Part shown: positions 18,539 through 28,437 of the stretch, one piece after another
How positions within the stretch are numbered: position 1 is the first letter of the stretch
How the letters are laid out: the number at the start of each line of letters is the position of its first letter
Assembly: GCF_019880635.1 (NCBI RefSeq)
Contig: NZ_JAINVX010000001.1
Coordinates: 434,001-498,000 of the forward strand
Direction: 5' to 3'
Source of the DNA: Hanstruepera marina
GTDB taxonomy: Bacteria; Bacteroidota; Bacteroidia; Flavobacteriales; Flavobacteriaceae
Length of the DNA stretch: 64,000 nt
Position numbers and translations under genes: made by a program
The notes under the pieces: generated by a model
The model's database searches: none
What the model saw: only the letters and a program-made list of their open reading frames with translations
What the model was told of the DNA's origin: nothing

Positions 18539-21304
18539 ATGAAAAAACGATTAATTATTTTTTTAATTGGAATTTTCTCAAGTGCTACCATGTTTGCACA
18601 ACAAACAATTGTAAAAGGTAGTGTGTCAGAATCCATAACACTTGAGCCCATTCCAGATGTAACTGTTACCATAGAGGGAACCGTAATTGAAACTCAAACT
18701 AATGCTTCTGGTGAATTTGAGTTTTCTGAAGAGTTACCATTAGGGGAACAAATTATTAGAATATCAAAACCAGGGTATGTGTTCAAAAGATATCCTATAG
18801 TAATAAACGAGGGGGAAACTGTAAATATAACGGATATGACTTTGGAGATTGATTCTGTTGAGTCTAACTTGTTTACAATTAACCTAACAGATGATGAGCT
18901 AAACACAGACACAAGTGGTTTAGATAACATTTCAGGTTTGTTGCAATCCTCTCAAGATGTTTTTCAAAGAACAGCTGCTTTTGAATGGAGTTCGTCATTC
19001 TTTAGAGTTAGAGGTTTAGATTCCGAAAACGGTTCGGTATTGATTAATGGGATTGAAATGAATAAACTATTTGATGGTCGCCCACAATGGAGTGATTGGG
19101 GAGGTTTAAATGATGTGCTTAGAAACCAAGAATTAACCTCTGGCCTTCAACCATCAAATTATAACTTTGGAGGTGTATTAGGTACAACTAATATGAATGT
19201 AAGAGCTTCGCAATATCGTGAAGGTGGTCGTGTTACCTATTCTACATCAAATAGAAGTTATACGAATCGTATTATGGCAAGCTATTCTTCTGGATTATCA
19301 AAAAATGGTTGGGCTTACACCTTTATGGCTGGAAGACGCTGGGGTAAAGAAGGGTACCAAGATGCAACACTTTATGATGCGAATTCATTTTTTGCTTCTG
19401 TTGAGAAAAAAATTAACGATAAGCATAGTTTAAACTTTACTGGAATGTATACTCCTAATCGTAGAGGGAAATCATCTCCTAATACACAAGAAGTTTATGA
19501 CTTAAAAGATATAAGATATAATGAATATTGGGGCTGGTTAGATGGCGAGAAGAAAAACTCCAGAATTAAAGAGGTTGAAGAGCCCATATTTATGTTAAAT
19601 CACTATTGGGATATTAGTGATAAAACCAGATTAAATACTAATGTAGGATATCAATTTGGAAAAATAGGTAATAGCCGTTTAGATTTTGCTGGAGGTGCAA
19701 ATCCAAGCCCTGCCTACTATCAAAATCTCCCAAGTTATTTTTTAGCTGATGATGATGGTCCGGACTACGAAGGCGCTTATTTGGCAGAACAAGAATTCAT
19801 TAATGATGGTCAAATAGATTGGGAACGCATTTTAGACGCCAACCTAACTAATAATACTGCTGGTTTACCAGGAGCTTACGTTTTGTATGAAGATAGAACA
19901 GATGATACACAACTAACATTCAACTCTATATTAAATACCGAAATTAACGAGAATATTTTGTTGAATGCTGCTTTTACGTATAAAGATTTTAAATCTGAAA
20001 ACTTCGGTAACATCATTGACTTATTGGGTTCTACTGGATATTTAAATGTTGATAACTTTGATGGTTTTCAATTTGATGCCAGAAATCCTAACAGAATTGT
20101 AGGTGAAGGTGATAAATTCCGCTACAATTATGAGATTGATGCTTCGGTAATTTCAGGTTATGCACAAGCACAATTTAAATACAGCAAAGTTGATTTTTAT
20201 GCATCAGCTAGTATTACAAGCACAACCTATCAAAGAAACGGCTTATGGGAGCATTCTGCTTTTGAGAACTCATATGGTAAAGGCGAAAAGTTAAGCTTTA
20301 CCGGTGTTGGCGCTAAAGGAGGTTTAACTTATAAAATTACGGGTAAACACTTAATTGATATTAATGGAGGGTACTTAACTAAAGCGCCTACATTAAGAAA
20401 CAGTTATTCTAATGTAAGAGAAAACAATGATGTGGTATCCAATATTACAGAAGAAAAAATTGCTTCAGTTGATGTAAGCTATATATACCGTTCACCAATT
20501 GTTAAGGCCAAATTAACGGGTTATTACACTAAAATTCAGGATGCTAACGAAATTGCTTTTTACTTTGCTGATGGTTTAGCAAATATTAATATAGAAAATG
20601 GTAACGAGTCTGTTTCAATAAACCAGACAACAGCTTTTGTTCAAGAGGTTTTACAAGGTGTTGATAAAAGACACATTGGTGCCGAGCTAGGACTTGAAGC
20701 GCAAGTCACACCAACCATAAAATTAAAAGGAGTTGCTTCTGTAGGGCAGTACACGTATGATAATAATCCTAATTTATACTTAACGTCATCACTTTTTGGA
20801 CGTACAGACACCTACACGGCAAACATGAAAAATTATAAAGTTTCAGGTGGCCCTCAACAGGCCTATTCTGTTGGTTTTGAATACCGTGATCCAGATTACT
20901 GGTGGTTTGGCGCTACAGTAAATTATCTATCAAACACTTATGTTGATATTAGCCCTTTGACAAGAACTGAAAACTTCTATTTAGATAGAGATGGTTTACC
21001 TATAAATGATTATGACGAAGGCATAGCTCAAGAATTACTTAAACAAGAAGAGTTTGATGACTATTTTACAGTTAATTTAATAGGAGGAAAATCATGGAAA
21101 ATAGGAGAATACTACATTGGCTTATTTGCTAGTATTAACAACCTGTTGGATGAAGTATATAAAACAGGTGGTTTTGAACAAGGTAGAAATGCTAATTACA
21201 GAGAGTTACTTGCTGACAATCAAAACCCTAAACGCGTTTTTGGACCAAAATATTGGTACGGACGTGGTGCTACTTATTTTGTAAACCTTAACTTTAGATT
21301 CTAA
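18539..21304 (+). CDS. TonB-dependent receptor with carboxypeptidase-regulatory-like domain
   Basis: 921 residues. A signal peptide (ending M-F-A-Q) is followed by a carboxypeptidase-regulatory beta-sandwich (about 24-110), a plug (S-S-S-F-F-R-V-R-G-L-D) and an outer-membrane barrel ending F-V-N-L-N-F-R-F. It is paired with the DUF5689 lipoprotein gene 36 bases downstream, in the way SusC is paired with SusD, although DUF5689 is unrelated to SusD. With EEP-fold nucleases on both sides, import of nucleotides, oligonucleotides or released phosphate compounds is a reasonable hypothesis. The sequence itself does not show the substrate. Confidence 0.92.
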   Translation: MKKRLIIFLIGIFSSATMFAQQTIVKGSVSESITLEPIPDVTVTIEGTVIETQTNASGEFEFSEELPLGEQIIRISKPGYVFKRYPIVINEGETVNITDMTLEIDSVESNLFTINLTDDELNTDTSGLDNISGLLQSSQDVFQRTAAFEWSSSFFRVRGLDSENGSVLINGIEMNKLFDGRPQWSDWGGLNDVLRNQELTSGLQPSNYNFGGVLGTTNMNVRASQYREGGRVTYSTSNRSYTNRIMASYSSGLSKNGWAYTFMAGRRWGKEGYQDATLYDANSFFASVEKKINDKHSLNFTGMYTPNRRGKSSPNTQEVYDLKDIRYNEYWGWLDGEKKNSRIKEVEEPIFMLNHYWDISDKTRLNTNVGYQFGKIGNSRLDFAGGANPSPAYYQNLPSYFLADDDGPDYEGAYLAEQEFINDGQIDWERILDANLTNNTAGLPGAYVLYEDRTDDTQLTFNSILNTEINENILLNAAFTYKDFKSENFGNIIDLLGSTGYLNVDNFDGFQFDARNPNRIVGEGDKFRYNYEIDASVISGYAQAQFKYSKVDFYASASITSTTYQRNGLWEHSAFENSYGKGEKLSFTGVGAKGGLTYKITGKHLIDINGGYLTKAPTLRNSYSNVRENNDVVSNITEEKIASVDVSYIYRSPIVKAKLTGYYTKIQDANEIAFYFADGLANINIENGNESVSINQTTAFVQEVLQGVDKRHIGAELGLEAQVTPTIKLKGVASVGQYTYDNNPNLYLTSSLFGRTDTYTANMKNYKVSGGPQQAYSVGFEYRDPDYWWFGATVNYLSNTYVDISPLTRTENFYLDRDGLPINDYDEGIAQELLKQEEFDDYFTVNLIGGKSWKIGEYYIGLFASINNLLDEVYKTGGFEQGRNANYRELLADNQNPKRVFGPKYWYGRGATYFVNLNFRF

Positions 21305-21340
21305 AAAGAAAAAGAAAAATAATTAAAAACATTATTGAAC

Positions 21341-22744
21341 ATGAAAACAAATAAATTTATATCAGGAATACTTGTGTTAATAGCTGCTTTTGCTATAACA
21401 TCTTGTGTACAAGACGACGATTATACCGTTCCTAGTAGCTTAGGGGATGAAGAGAATGCCAGACTAAATGATTTAATTGCAAACTCAACAGCTATAACAG
21501 TTGCAGAAGCAAAATCATACTTTGTTCCTGGTGAAGTTACAGAAATAGTTACCGATGTGTATGTTAAAGGATATGTATCTTCATCGGACAGAACAGGGAA
21601 TTTCTACAAGGAGTTCTTTATTCAAGATGCACCTTCTAACCCAACTGCAGCTATTAAAGTAGTTTTAAACCAAGTAGATTCATATAACCAATTTAATATT
21701 GGTAGAGAGGTTTACATCAACTTAAATGGATTATATGTTGGAGAGGTTCGTTCGGGCGATGATGTAATAGCTATAGGAGGCGTTACAAATGCTGATAATG
21801 AAGTAGAGGCCATGACAGCCAATATGGTTCCTCTTCATGTATTGAGATCTCAAGTTACCGAAACTATCGAACCACTTGTTGTGACATTTTCTCAAATAAA
21901 TGACTCTCATATTGGTATGTTTGTTATGGTTGAAGATGCTCAATTTCCTGATAGTTTAGATGGTGAATTTTATGTAGATCCTTTAGATGATTTTGATACG
22001 TCAAGAACAATACAAAGCTGTGAAGGCTTTGGCTATTCATCATTTCCATTAGAAACAAGTTCTTTTGCAGATTTTGCTCAAATGCCATTGCCTACAGATG
22101 GAGGAGGAACAATTGCAGGTGTTATAACAAAAACATTTAACGGTAGTAACTTAGTTATGGCATTAAACTCTACAGATGATGTAGTGTTTGATCAGTCTAA
22201 ATGTGAGCCATTGGATATTAATGACTTTGTTGTTATTATGGAAGAAGATTTTAACGATGCTGTAGATAATACAGATTTAGACTTACCAGGTTGGACTAAC
22301 TTTGCAGAGCAAGGTGGAGAACATTGGACAGAGCAAGTATTTAGCGGAAATGGTTATGCTGAATTCAGCTCATACTTAACTGGTGATGATGTTAATATTG
22401 GATGGTTAGTGTCTCCAGGTATCGATATGGATGCGCAGGAGAATGAGTTCTTAAACTTTAAAACAGCACAACACCATTTAGACTCTCCAGATAATACATT
22501 AGAAGTATTTGTATCTACGGATTATGACGGATCGGATGTGTTAGGAGCAACATGGATTCCAATTTCAGCAACTTTAGCATCGCAATCAAATTCATGGTAT
22601 GAGTTTGTAGATTCTGGATTAATTGATATTTCTGAATATACAGGAACACTATATGTTGGGTATAAAGTAACAGGTTCAGGTACTGATACGCAATTAGATG
22701 GTGCATACCACGTAGAAGACTTTGTAGTATTAGCTACAGAATAG
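21341..22744 (+). CDS. DUF5689 surface lipoprotein with C-terminal choice-of-anchor J-like domain
   Basis: 467 residues from the ATG at 21341; a TTG two codons upstream is unlikely. A lipoprotein signal (A-F-A-I-T-S-C) is followed by V-Q-D-D-D, an acid-rich stretch resembling the Bacteroidota surface-export signal. Residues about 30-300 fit DUF5689, which contains OB-like segments (T-D-V-Y-V-K-G-Y-V-S-S). The last 160 residues (E-D-F-N-D-A then G-W-L-V-S-P-G-I-D) look like a jelly-roll choice-of-anchor J domain, often a binding module. It probably captures substrate on the cell surface for the receptor just upstream. DUF5689 has no known function. Confidence 0.82.
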   Translation: MKTNKFISGILVLIAAFAITSCVQDDDYTVPSSLGDEENARLNDLIANSTAITVAEAKSYFVPGEVTEIVTDVYVKGYVSSSDRTGNFYKEFFIQDAPSNPTAAIKVVLNQVDSYNQFNIGREVYINLNGLYVGEVRSGDDVIAIGGVTNADNEVEAMTANMVPLHVLRSQVTETIEPLVVTFSQINDSHIGMFVMVEDAQFPDSLDGEFYVDPLDDFDTSRTIQSCEGFGYSSFPLETSSFADFAQMPLPTDGGGTIAGVITKTFNGSNLVMALNSTDDVVFDQSKCEPLDINDFVVIMEEDFNDAVDNTDLDLPGWTNFAEQGGEHWTEQVFSGNGYAEFSSYLTGDDVNIGWLVSPGIDMDAQENEFLNFKTAQHHLDSPDNTLEVFVSTDYDGSDVLGATWIPISATLASQSNSWYEFVDSGLIDISEYTGTLYVGYKVTGSGTDTQLDGAYHVEDFVVLATE

Positions 22745-22764
22745 TTTAACTTAAACTATAAGTT

Positions 22765-22792
22765 AAAAAGCCCACTATTTAGTGGGCTTTTT
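22765..22792. terminator. Bidirectional rho-independent terminator
   Basis: The 7-bp GC-rich core stem (AGCCCACT / AGTGGGCT) has a 4-base ATTT loop and is flanked by A and T runs on both sides. It lies between the converging DUF5689 and nuclease genes and can serve both. Confidence 0.93.
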
Positions 22793-22796
22793 GTTT

Positions 22797-23741
22797 TTAG
22801 TTTTGTTCTAGTAAAATATATACCGGAAAATGATCGCTATATCCACCTTTATATTTTTTACCAACATAGGTTCTAAATGGAGCACCTTTAAAAGGGCCTC
22901 GGTATTGTTTTAAAAAATCTTCATCAAATAGAGCCGCACTACTAAAAGAAAGACGGTTAGGGATTGTTTCAAAGAAATTGGTGCTAAATAAAATCTGATC
23001 GAATAAATTCCATTCATCAAAATGACGTGTGGTTCCCGAATCATCAGATAACAACGTTGCCATTGGGTTATATAAGTCATTAGAATTCATAAGGTGTTTT
23101 ATGCTGTTACTAAATGGGTCATCATTAAAGTCGCCCATGATGAGGATTTTAGCTTCAGCATTTTCATTTTTTATAGTTTGAATAATTTCACTCGCCTGTT
23201 CTGCTGCGGCAATGCGTTTAGGCTCTGTTTCCAATTCCCCATCATGTCTAGAAGGCCAATGATTTACCATTACATATACCATTTCATTATATAAAAACCC
23301 CTTTACCAAAAGGATATCGCGAGTATAGTCTATGCTGCCGTTTTCGTCATAAATATGTACCGGAAAAACTTCAGATACTTCAACTTCAAAAACAGTTGTA
23401 TCATACAGTAAAGCGACATCAATACCGCGTTCATCAGGCGAATCAAAATGAACATAGTCATAAGGTTTGTCAGCTAAATGTTCCGAGTTTAACAAATCAT
23501 CTAAAACCAAATTGTTTTCAACTTCAGCCAATCCAATTAATGCTGGTGATTCATTTGTTTCTGCTTTGCCAATATTTGAAATAGCAAACCCTAATTTCCG
23601 TATTTTATTATGGTAGCGTTTAGGGGTCCAACGTTTAACAGAATTAGGTAGAAAATCGTTGTCGTTTGTTAAATCGTCATCATAAGTATCAAACAGATTT
23701 TCAAGGTTATAAAAAGCAACTGTAAATAGTGATTTGGTCAT
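22797..23741 (-). CDS. Endonuclease/exonuclease/phosphatase-fold protein without signal peptide
   Basis: 314 residues beginning MTKSLFTVAFYNLENLFDTY, so the fold starts at once and the protein is probably cytoplasmic. EEP motifs are A-E-V-E-N-N, V-N-H-W-P-S-R-H, M-G-D-F-N-D-D-P and S-D-H-F-P-V. It is clearly a paralogue of the exported protein at 17345 (same N-L-E-N-L-F-D, R-G-I-D-V-A-L-L-Y and D-Q-I segments). One exported and one internal copy bracket the receptor pair, which suggests successive steps of the same breakdown route outside and inside the cell. It diverges from hflX. Confidence 0.87.
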   Translation of the reverse strand: MTKSLFTVAFYNLENLFDTYDDDLTNDNDFLPNSVKRWTPKRYHNKIRKLGFAISNIGKAETNESPALIGLAEVENNLVLDDLLNSEHLADKPYDYVHFDSPDERGIDVALLYDTTVFEVEVSEVFPVHIYDENGSIDYTRDILLVKGFLYNEMVYVMVNHWPSRHDGELETEPKRIAAAEQASEIIQTIKNENAEAKILIMGDFNDDPFSNSIKHLMNSNDLYNPMATLLSDDSGTTRHFDEWNLFDQILFSTNFFETIPNRLSFSSAALFDEDFLKQYRGPFKGAPFRTYVGKKYKGGYSDHFPVYILLEQN

Positions 23742-23828
23742 TCTAAAATTTTCAATACAATTAATGGTTAAGATACTAATTTAGTAATAAGAATAGAGTA
23801 AATTAGAATACATTACATAATATCATTG

Positions 23829-23836
23829 TAACTTTG
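23829..23836 (+). promoter_or_regulatory. Candidate -7 box (TAACTTTG) for hflX
   Basis: This is an exact TAnnTTTG match ending 12 bases before the ATG at 23849, implying a very short leader. No strong -33 match is seen. Confidence 0.4.
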
Positions 23837-23848
23837 TATAATATTTTG

Positions 23849-25072
23849 ATGATTATGATAGAAAAGAAAGACATAGATTTAGAACGCGCTGTTTTAATAG
23901 GAATAATTACAAAAAACCAAGATGAAGATAAATCTAAAGAATATTTAGATGAGTTAGAATTTTTAACATACACAGCAGGAGGTGAAGTTTTAAAGCGCTT
24001 CACACAAAAAATGGACATGCCCAATCCTAAAACATTTATAGGGACAGGAAAGATGCAGGAGGTTCAGGCTTTTATTGAGGAGCATGATATTGGAACAGCT
24101 ATTTTTGATGATGAATTGTCACCTGCCCAAGAGCGCAATATCAGTAAAATACTGAATTGTAAAGTGCTGGACAGAACTAATTTAATTCTAGATATTTTTG
24201 CCCAACGTGCGCAAACCAGTTATGCGAGAACACAGGTGGAACTGGCACAATGTGAGTATTTGTTGCCACGATTAAAAGGTATGTGGACACACCTTGAGCG
24301 GCAAAAGGGGGGTATTGGTATGCGTGGTCCCGGTGAAACCGAAATTGAAACTGATAGGCGTATAGTACGTGATAAAATAGCTTTGCTCAAGGCTAAAATT
24401 AAGACCATTGACAAACAAATGGCGGTGCAACGTGGTAATCGTGGAAAAATGGTTCGTGTAGCACTTGTTGGGTATACTAATGTTGGTAAATCAACGCTTA
24501 TGAATACCATTAGCAAGAGTGAAGTATTTGCCGAGAATAAGCTGTTTGCAACTTTGGATACTACGGTTAGAAAAGTGGTCATTCAAAATTTACCGTTTTT
24601 ATTGACTGATACTGTTGGGTTTATTCGAAAGTTACCAACGCAGTTGGTGGAAAGTTTTAAAAGTACTTTGGATGAGGTTTGTGAAGCCGATTTGTTATTG
24701 CATGTTGTAGATATATCCCATCCTAATTTTGAAGAGCATATTGAATCTGTTAATAAGATTTTAGGTGAAATAGATAGTGCAGATAAGCCAACTATTATGG
24801 TATTCAATAAAATTGATGCTTATGAGGCCGAACCTTATGATGACACCGATTTGATGACAGAACGTACAAAAGCTAACTACAGTTTGCAGGAATGGAAAAA
24901 AACCTGGATGAACCGCATAGGTAATAACGCCCTGTTTATTTCAGCATTAAACAAGCAGAATTTAGAAGATTTCAAGAAGCGTGTTTACGATGAAGTTCGT
25001 GAAATACATGTTACGCGTTTTCCTTACAATCACTTTTTGTATCCAGATTACAATTATGAGGAGGAAGAGTAG
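23849..25072 (+). CDS. hflX: Ribosome-associated GTPase HflX
   Basis: 407 residues from the ATG at 23849 (a second ATG two codons later is equally possible; an upstream TTG overlaps the promoter box). The N-terminal HflX domain (E-Y-L-D-E-L-E-F-L, G-T-G-K-M-Q-E) leads to a glycine-rich linker (G-G-I-G-M-R-G-P-G-E-T-E-I-E). The GTPase has G1 G-Y-T-N-V-G-K-S-T, G3 D-T-V-G-F-I, and G4 N-K-I-D. HflX splits stalled or hibernating ribosomes under stress. It is probably transcribed alone or with the penicillin-binding protein 70 bases downstream. Confidence 0.95.
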   Translation: MIMIEKKDIDLERAVLIGIITKNQDEDKSKEYLDELEFLTYTAGGEVLKRFTQKMDMPNPKTFIGTGKMQEVQAFIEEHDIGTAIFDDELSPAQERNISKILNCKVLDRTNLILDIFAQRAQTSYARTQVELAQCEYLLPRLKGMWTHLERQKGGIGMRGPGETEIETDRRIVRDKIALLKAKIKTIDKQMAVQRGNRGKMVRVALVGYTNVGKSTLMNTISKSEVFAENKLFATLDTTVRKVVIQNLPFLLTDTVGFIRKLPTQLVESFKSTLDEVCEADLLLHVVDISHPNFEEHIESVNKILGEIDSADKPTIMVFNKIDAYEAEPYDDTDLMTERTKANYSLQEWKKTWMNRIGNNALFISALNKQNLEDFKKRVYDEVREIHVTRFPYNHFLYPDYNYEEEE

Positions 25073-25142
25073 GTCATAAAATTCTGTTAACCAACACCTC
25101 ATATTTAATAAATCAAGTAATCTGTCGTTTGTAAAATTAACT

Positions 25143-27392
25143 ATGGAAAAACTACGCATGTTACTCAATAAGAAGTGGATAAAGTGGCCAATCATACTAT
25201 TGGTTATAGGAGTCTTTTTTGTGATACTGTTGTATGGATTTACCTATTTAGGTCTATTTGGGAAATTACCAACCAAGCAGGATTTAAGTTCCTTAAAACA
25301 AACTGAAGCTACACAGGTTTTGGATAGAAATCAAAAGCTCATTGGTAAATACTATGTTTATGATAGACAGCCTCTCAAGTATGAAGATTTCCCCCAACAT
25401 TTAATAGATGCTTTGATAGCTACAGAGGATGTTCGGTTTTACGAACACAACGGTGTTGACAATAGAAGCCTTTTACGCGTTTTTTTTAAAAACATTTTAT
25501 TGCAGGATGAATCAGCTGGAGGTGGAAGCACCATAACCCTCCAGCTGGCAAAAAACTTGTATGGTAGACAAGATTATATGCTGTTTGGCATTCTAATTAA
25601 TAAATTTAAAGAGTCTATAACAGCTAGGCGTATTGAAACTATTTATTCCAAAAAAGAGATATTAACCCTATATCTCAATACTGTTCCGTTTCCCGATAAC
25701 ACTTATGGTATTGAAAGCGCCGCACAAAAGTTTTTTAATAAGTCGGCAAGGGAATTAACTGTTTCTGAAGCGGCTACTTTGGTGGGAACCTTGAAGGCAA
25801 ACCATTATTATAACCCAAGAATTTCAGTAAGACGTAGTGAATTGCGTCGAAATGTGGTTATAAATCAAATGTTGAAATACAATTTTATAGATGAAGAACA
25901 AGCTGAAACAATAAAACAAGACTCCTTAATTTTAGATTACCACTCCTTTAATCACGATATGGGTTTGGCACCATATTTTAGAATGCAAGTCAAAAAAGAG
26001 CTTGTTGAAATGCTTAAGGCTATTAAAAAACCAAACGGAGAATCTTATGATATATATCGTGACGGTTTAATTGTGCACACCACATTAGATGCTACCATGC
26101 AAACCTATGCCGAAGAGGCTATGAAGGAACACCTTACAAACTTGCAAAAGGCCTATGAAAAATCTTATGGCAATCAAGCACCATGGAAGACATTATCAGC
26201 AACTTTTAATAAAGCCATGCAAAATCTTTCAGTTTATAAAAGACTAAAACGTAATGGTTTATCAGATAATGACATTTTAGATAGTTTGTCGAAACCACGA
26301 GATATGGAATTGTTTTCATGGGAAGAAACCAAAACGGCTAAACTTTCGGTTAAAGACAGTTTAGCATATTACTTAAAGTTTTTAAATACTGGAATGTTGT
26401 CTATTGAGCCATCAACAGGTGCTATTAGAACTTATATAGGAGGGATAGATTACCGCTTTTTTAAGTACGACCATGTGTCGCAAAGCGAACGACAGGTAGG
26501 GTCTACTTTTAAACCCATAGTTTATACCGCAGCTATTGAAAACGGCATGAAACCTTGCTCCTATTATGATGTAAAAGCCATTACCTATACCAATTACGAT
26601 AATTGGACACCAACCAATTCTGGCCAAGAGGTTGATGAAAACATAAACTACAATCTAGAAAAAGCGTTAAGTCATTCTATAAATACTATTGCGGTAAAGG
26701 TTTTAAACGACACAGGTATTTCAGCCACCATAAACCAAGCCCAAAGTATGGGAATAACAAAGGACTTGCCTGAAGAACCCTCATTGGCTTTGGGTGTAGC
26801 CGAAATTAAATTAAAGGAATTAACAGGGGCTTATGCCAGTTATGTGAACCAAAGTAAAGCAGTAAAACCTTATGCCATAACTAAAATAACCGATAATAAC
26901 GGAAAGGTAATTGCGGAATTTAAACCCGAATTTTCAGAGCACAAAGCCTACAGTGATTATACCAGACAGGTGCTTTTGGAAATGATGAAAGCCACTATCA
27001 ATCAAGGAACAGCATCCAGATTACGAACCACGTATAATCTTAAAAATGCCATGGCAGGTAAAACAGGAACAACACAAGACAATAAAGATGGTTGGTTTGT
27101 AGGTATAACTCCAAATTTGGTAACCGTAACTTGGGTAGGGAATGATAATTACAATATAGGGTTTAAAACCACGGGTTTGGGTCAAGGTGCTAACTCGGCA
27201 TTACCCATGTTTGCCAAATTTTATCAAAAACTAAATGCCGATTCAAAGTTTAATAATATAACGCATATCCAGTTTGAAAAACCAAGTCAAAAGGTTTTAG
27301 ATGATCTGGACTGCAAATTAGAAAAAGAAGATAACTTTTTTCAAAGATTGTTTAAAAGTAAAAAGAAGAAAAAAGAATTTAAAGGAAATTAA
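25143..27392 (+). CDS. Class A penicillin-binding protein (transglycosylase/transpeptidase, PBP1A-like)
   Basis: 749 residues. A basic N-terminus and one membrane helix (about 15-40) are followed by a GT51 transglycosylase domain with catalytic Glu95 in A-T-E-D-V-R-F-Y and G-G-S-T-I-T-L-Q-L-A-K-N. The transpeptidase domain has S454-T-F-K, then S-H-S-I-N (SxN) and K640-T-G-T-T, all intact. It polymerises and cross-links peptidoglycan on the outer face of the inner membrane. The C-terminus is short and lysine-rich with no PASTA or OB extension. A strong terminator overlaps its stop codon. Confidence 0.95.
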   Translation: MEKLRMLLNKKWIKWPIILLVIGVFFVILLYGFTYLGLFGKLPTKQDLSSLKQTEATQVLDRNQKLIGKYYVYDRQPLKYEDFPQHLIDALIATEDVRFYEHNGVDNRSLLRVFFKNILLQDESAGGGSTITLQLAKNLYGRQDYMLFGILINKFKESITARRIETIYSKKEILTLYLNTVPFPDNTYGIESAAQKFFNKSARELTVSEAATLVGTLKANHYYNPRISVRRSELRRNVVINQMLKYNFIDEEQAETIKQDSLILDYHSFNHDMGLAPYFRMQVKKELVEMLKAIKKPNGESYDIYRDGLIVHTTLDATMQTYAEEAMKEHLTNLQKAYEKSYGNQAPWKTLSATFNKAMQNLSVYKRLKRNGLSDNDILDSLSKPRDMELFSWEETKTAKLSVKDSLAYYLKFLNTGMLSIEPSTGAIRTYIGGIDYRFFKYDHVSQSERQVGSTFKPIVYTAAIENGMKPCSYYDVKAITYTNYDNWTPTNSGQEVDENINYNLEKALSHSINTIAVKVLNDTGISATINQAQSMGITKDLPEEPSLALGVAEIKLKELTGAYASYVNQSKAVKPYAITKITDNNGKVIAEFKPEFSEHKAYSDYTRQVLLEMMKATINQGTASRLRTTYNLKNAMAGKTGTTQDNKDGWFVGITPNLVTVTWVGNDNYNIGFKTTGLGQGANSALPMFAKFYQKLNADSKFNNITHIQFEKPSQKVLDDLDCKLEKEDNFFQRLFKSKKKKKEFKGN

Positions 27393-27421
27393 AAAAAGCG
27401 ACCTGAATGGGTCGCTTTTTT
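27391..27421. terminator. Bidirectional rho-independent terminator
   Basis: The stem GCGACC / GGTCGC with a 6-base loop is flanked by A7 and T6 runs. It starts at the stop codon of the penicillin-binding protein gene and also faces the end of the DUF3078 gene on the minus strand. Confidence 0.92.
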
Positions 27422-27442
27422 AAATAATATGTAGTTTGTTTA

Positions 27443-28378
27443 TTAGAATGAATAACTCAATCCAAACGTGGTATAAACTTGTAAATCGTTGTCTACATTA
27501 TCAAAATCAGGCTCTGGTTCTGTACCCATTGGATCCCAGTTACCATATGCAAAATTAACAGCTTCTTGTTTGTTGTCTCGTAATCCTACTTCAAAACCAA
27601 GACCTAAACTTTTCCATACTTTATAGCTTAAAGAGTTTATCCAAGTCCAGTTGGATAAGTTAGAATCTTCATAACTAATAAATGCCGATAGGTTGGAGTT
27701 GAAATCTAAATTACCAAAAGATTTTGAGTAATTAGCAACTACTTTAGCACCTAGTGATGATTCAAAAATAGCATCGTTATCAGCAAATACAAAGTTGTAG
27801 TTTATAGGGTGAACCACAACAATTAAACCATCAACAGGAGTCCAAGTAATACCTACACCAACGTCTAGATAACCTGGATCGTTAAAATTATTGATTAAAG
27901 TGGTTCGGTATTCAGCTAATGTAGATGCCGCTAATGTTTCGGTTAATTTATACCCAAAAAGTGAGGTTACACTAAATACATCGTTAGCTTCTCTAAAGCT
28001 ATCATCGTCAGTTGGGTCGTCTTTATCATCAAATTTAACCCAGCTTAAGTTAATTTTAGCAGTATTATACCAAAAGTATTTTTCACGATCTAATTTGGCA
28101 TAAGGATTTGCGGTAATGGTAATATTACCGGATGAGTTATTAGGTGTACCTTGACCATACCAATTATTAAATTCAGAAAAGCTAGCACCAATAGTTCCAA
28201 ATGCACCAAATTTCCAACCTGGAAATTCATCTATTTGCTTTTGTAAATCATCTATTCGGCCTTGAATAGCATCAAGAGAGTCTTGTTTTTTAGATTTTTC
28301 TTCTTTGAGTTCATCAATGGTTTGCGAAAATGAAGCTGTCGCTAACAGCATGAAACATAGCGTAAAAATTTTTCTCAT
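27443..28378 (-). CDS. DUF3078 outer-membrane beta-barrel protein
   Basis: 311 residues. A signal peptide (MRKIFTLCFMLLATASFSQ) is followed by a short coiled-coil segment (about 22-50, with K-K-Q-D-S-L-D-A-I-Q) and then alternating aromatic strands (G-W-K-F-G-A-F-G-T-I-G-A-S-F-S-E-F-N-N-W) to a terminal Y-S-F. This is the DUF3078 pattern of predicted barrels in Bacteroidota, with unknown function. The N-terminal coiled coil before the barrel might form a trimeric periplasmic stalk. It lies 59 bases after DUF2480 and may be the last gene of the sufE transcript. Confidence 0.8.
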   Translation of the reverse strand: MRKIFTLCFMLLATASFSQTIDELKEEKSKKQDSLDAIQGRIDDLQKQIDEFPGWKFGAFGTIGASFSEFNNWYGQGTPNNSSGNITITANPYAKLDREKYFWYNTAKINLSWVKFDDKDDPTDDDSFREANDVFSVTSLFGYKLTETLAASTLAEYRTTLINNFNDPGYLDVGVGITWTPVDGLIVVVHPINYNFVFADNDAIFESSLGAKVVANYSKSFGNLDFNSNLSAFISYEDSNLSNWTWINSLSYKVWKSLGLGFEVGLRDNKQEAVNFAYGNWDPMGTEPEPDFDNVDNDLQVYTTFGLSYSF

Positions 28379-28437
28379 AAGATTAAGAATGAATTAATTA
28401 TAGCTTATATAATTAGATTAATAACGGTGTAAAAATA

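Noticed and set aside
24220-24582. A 120-residue minus-strand frame within hflX
   Set aside because: It is a shadow of the GTPase domain, with no start context or family resemblance.
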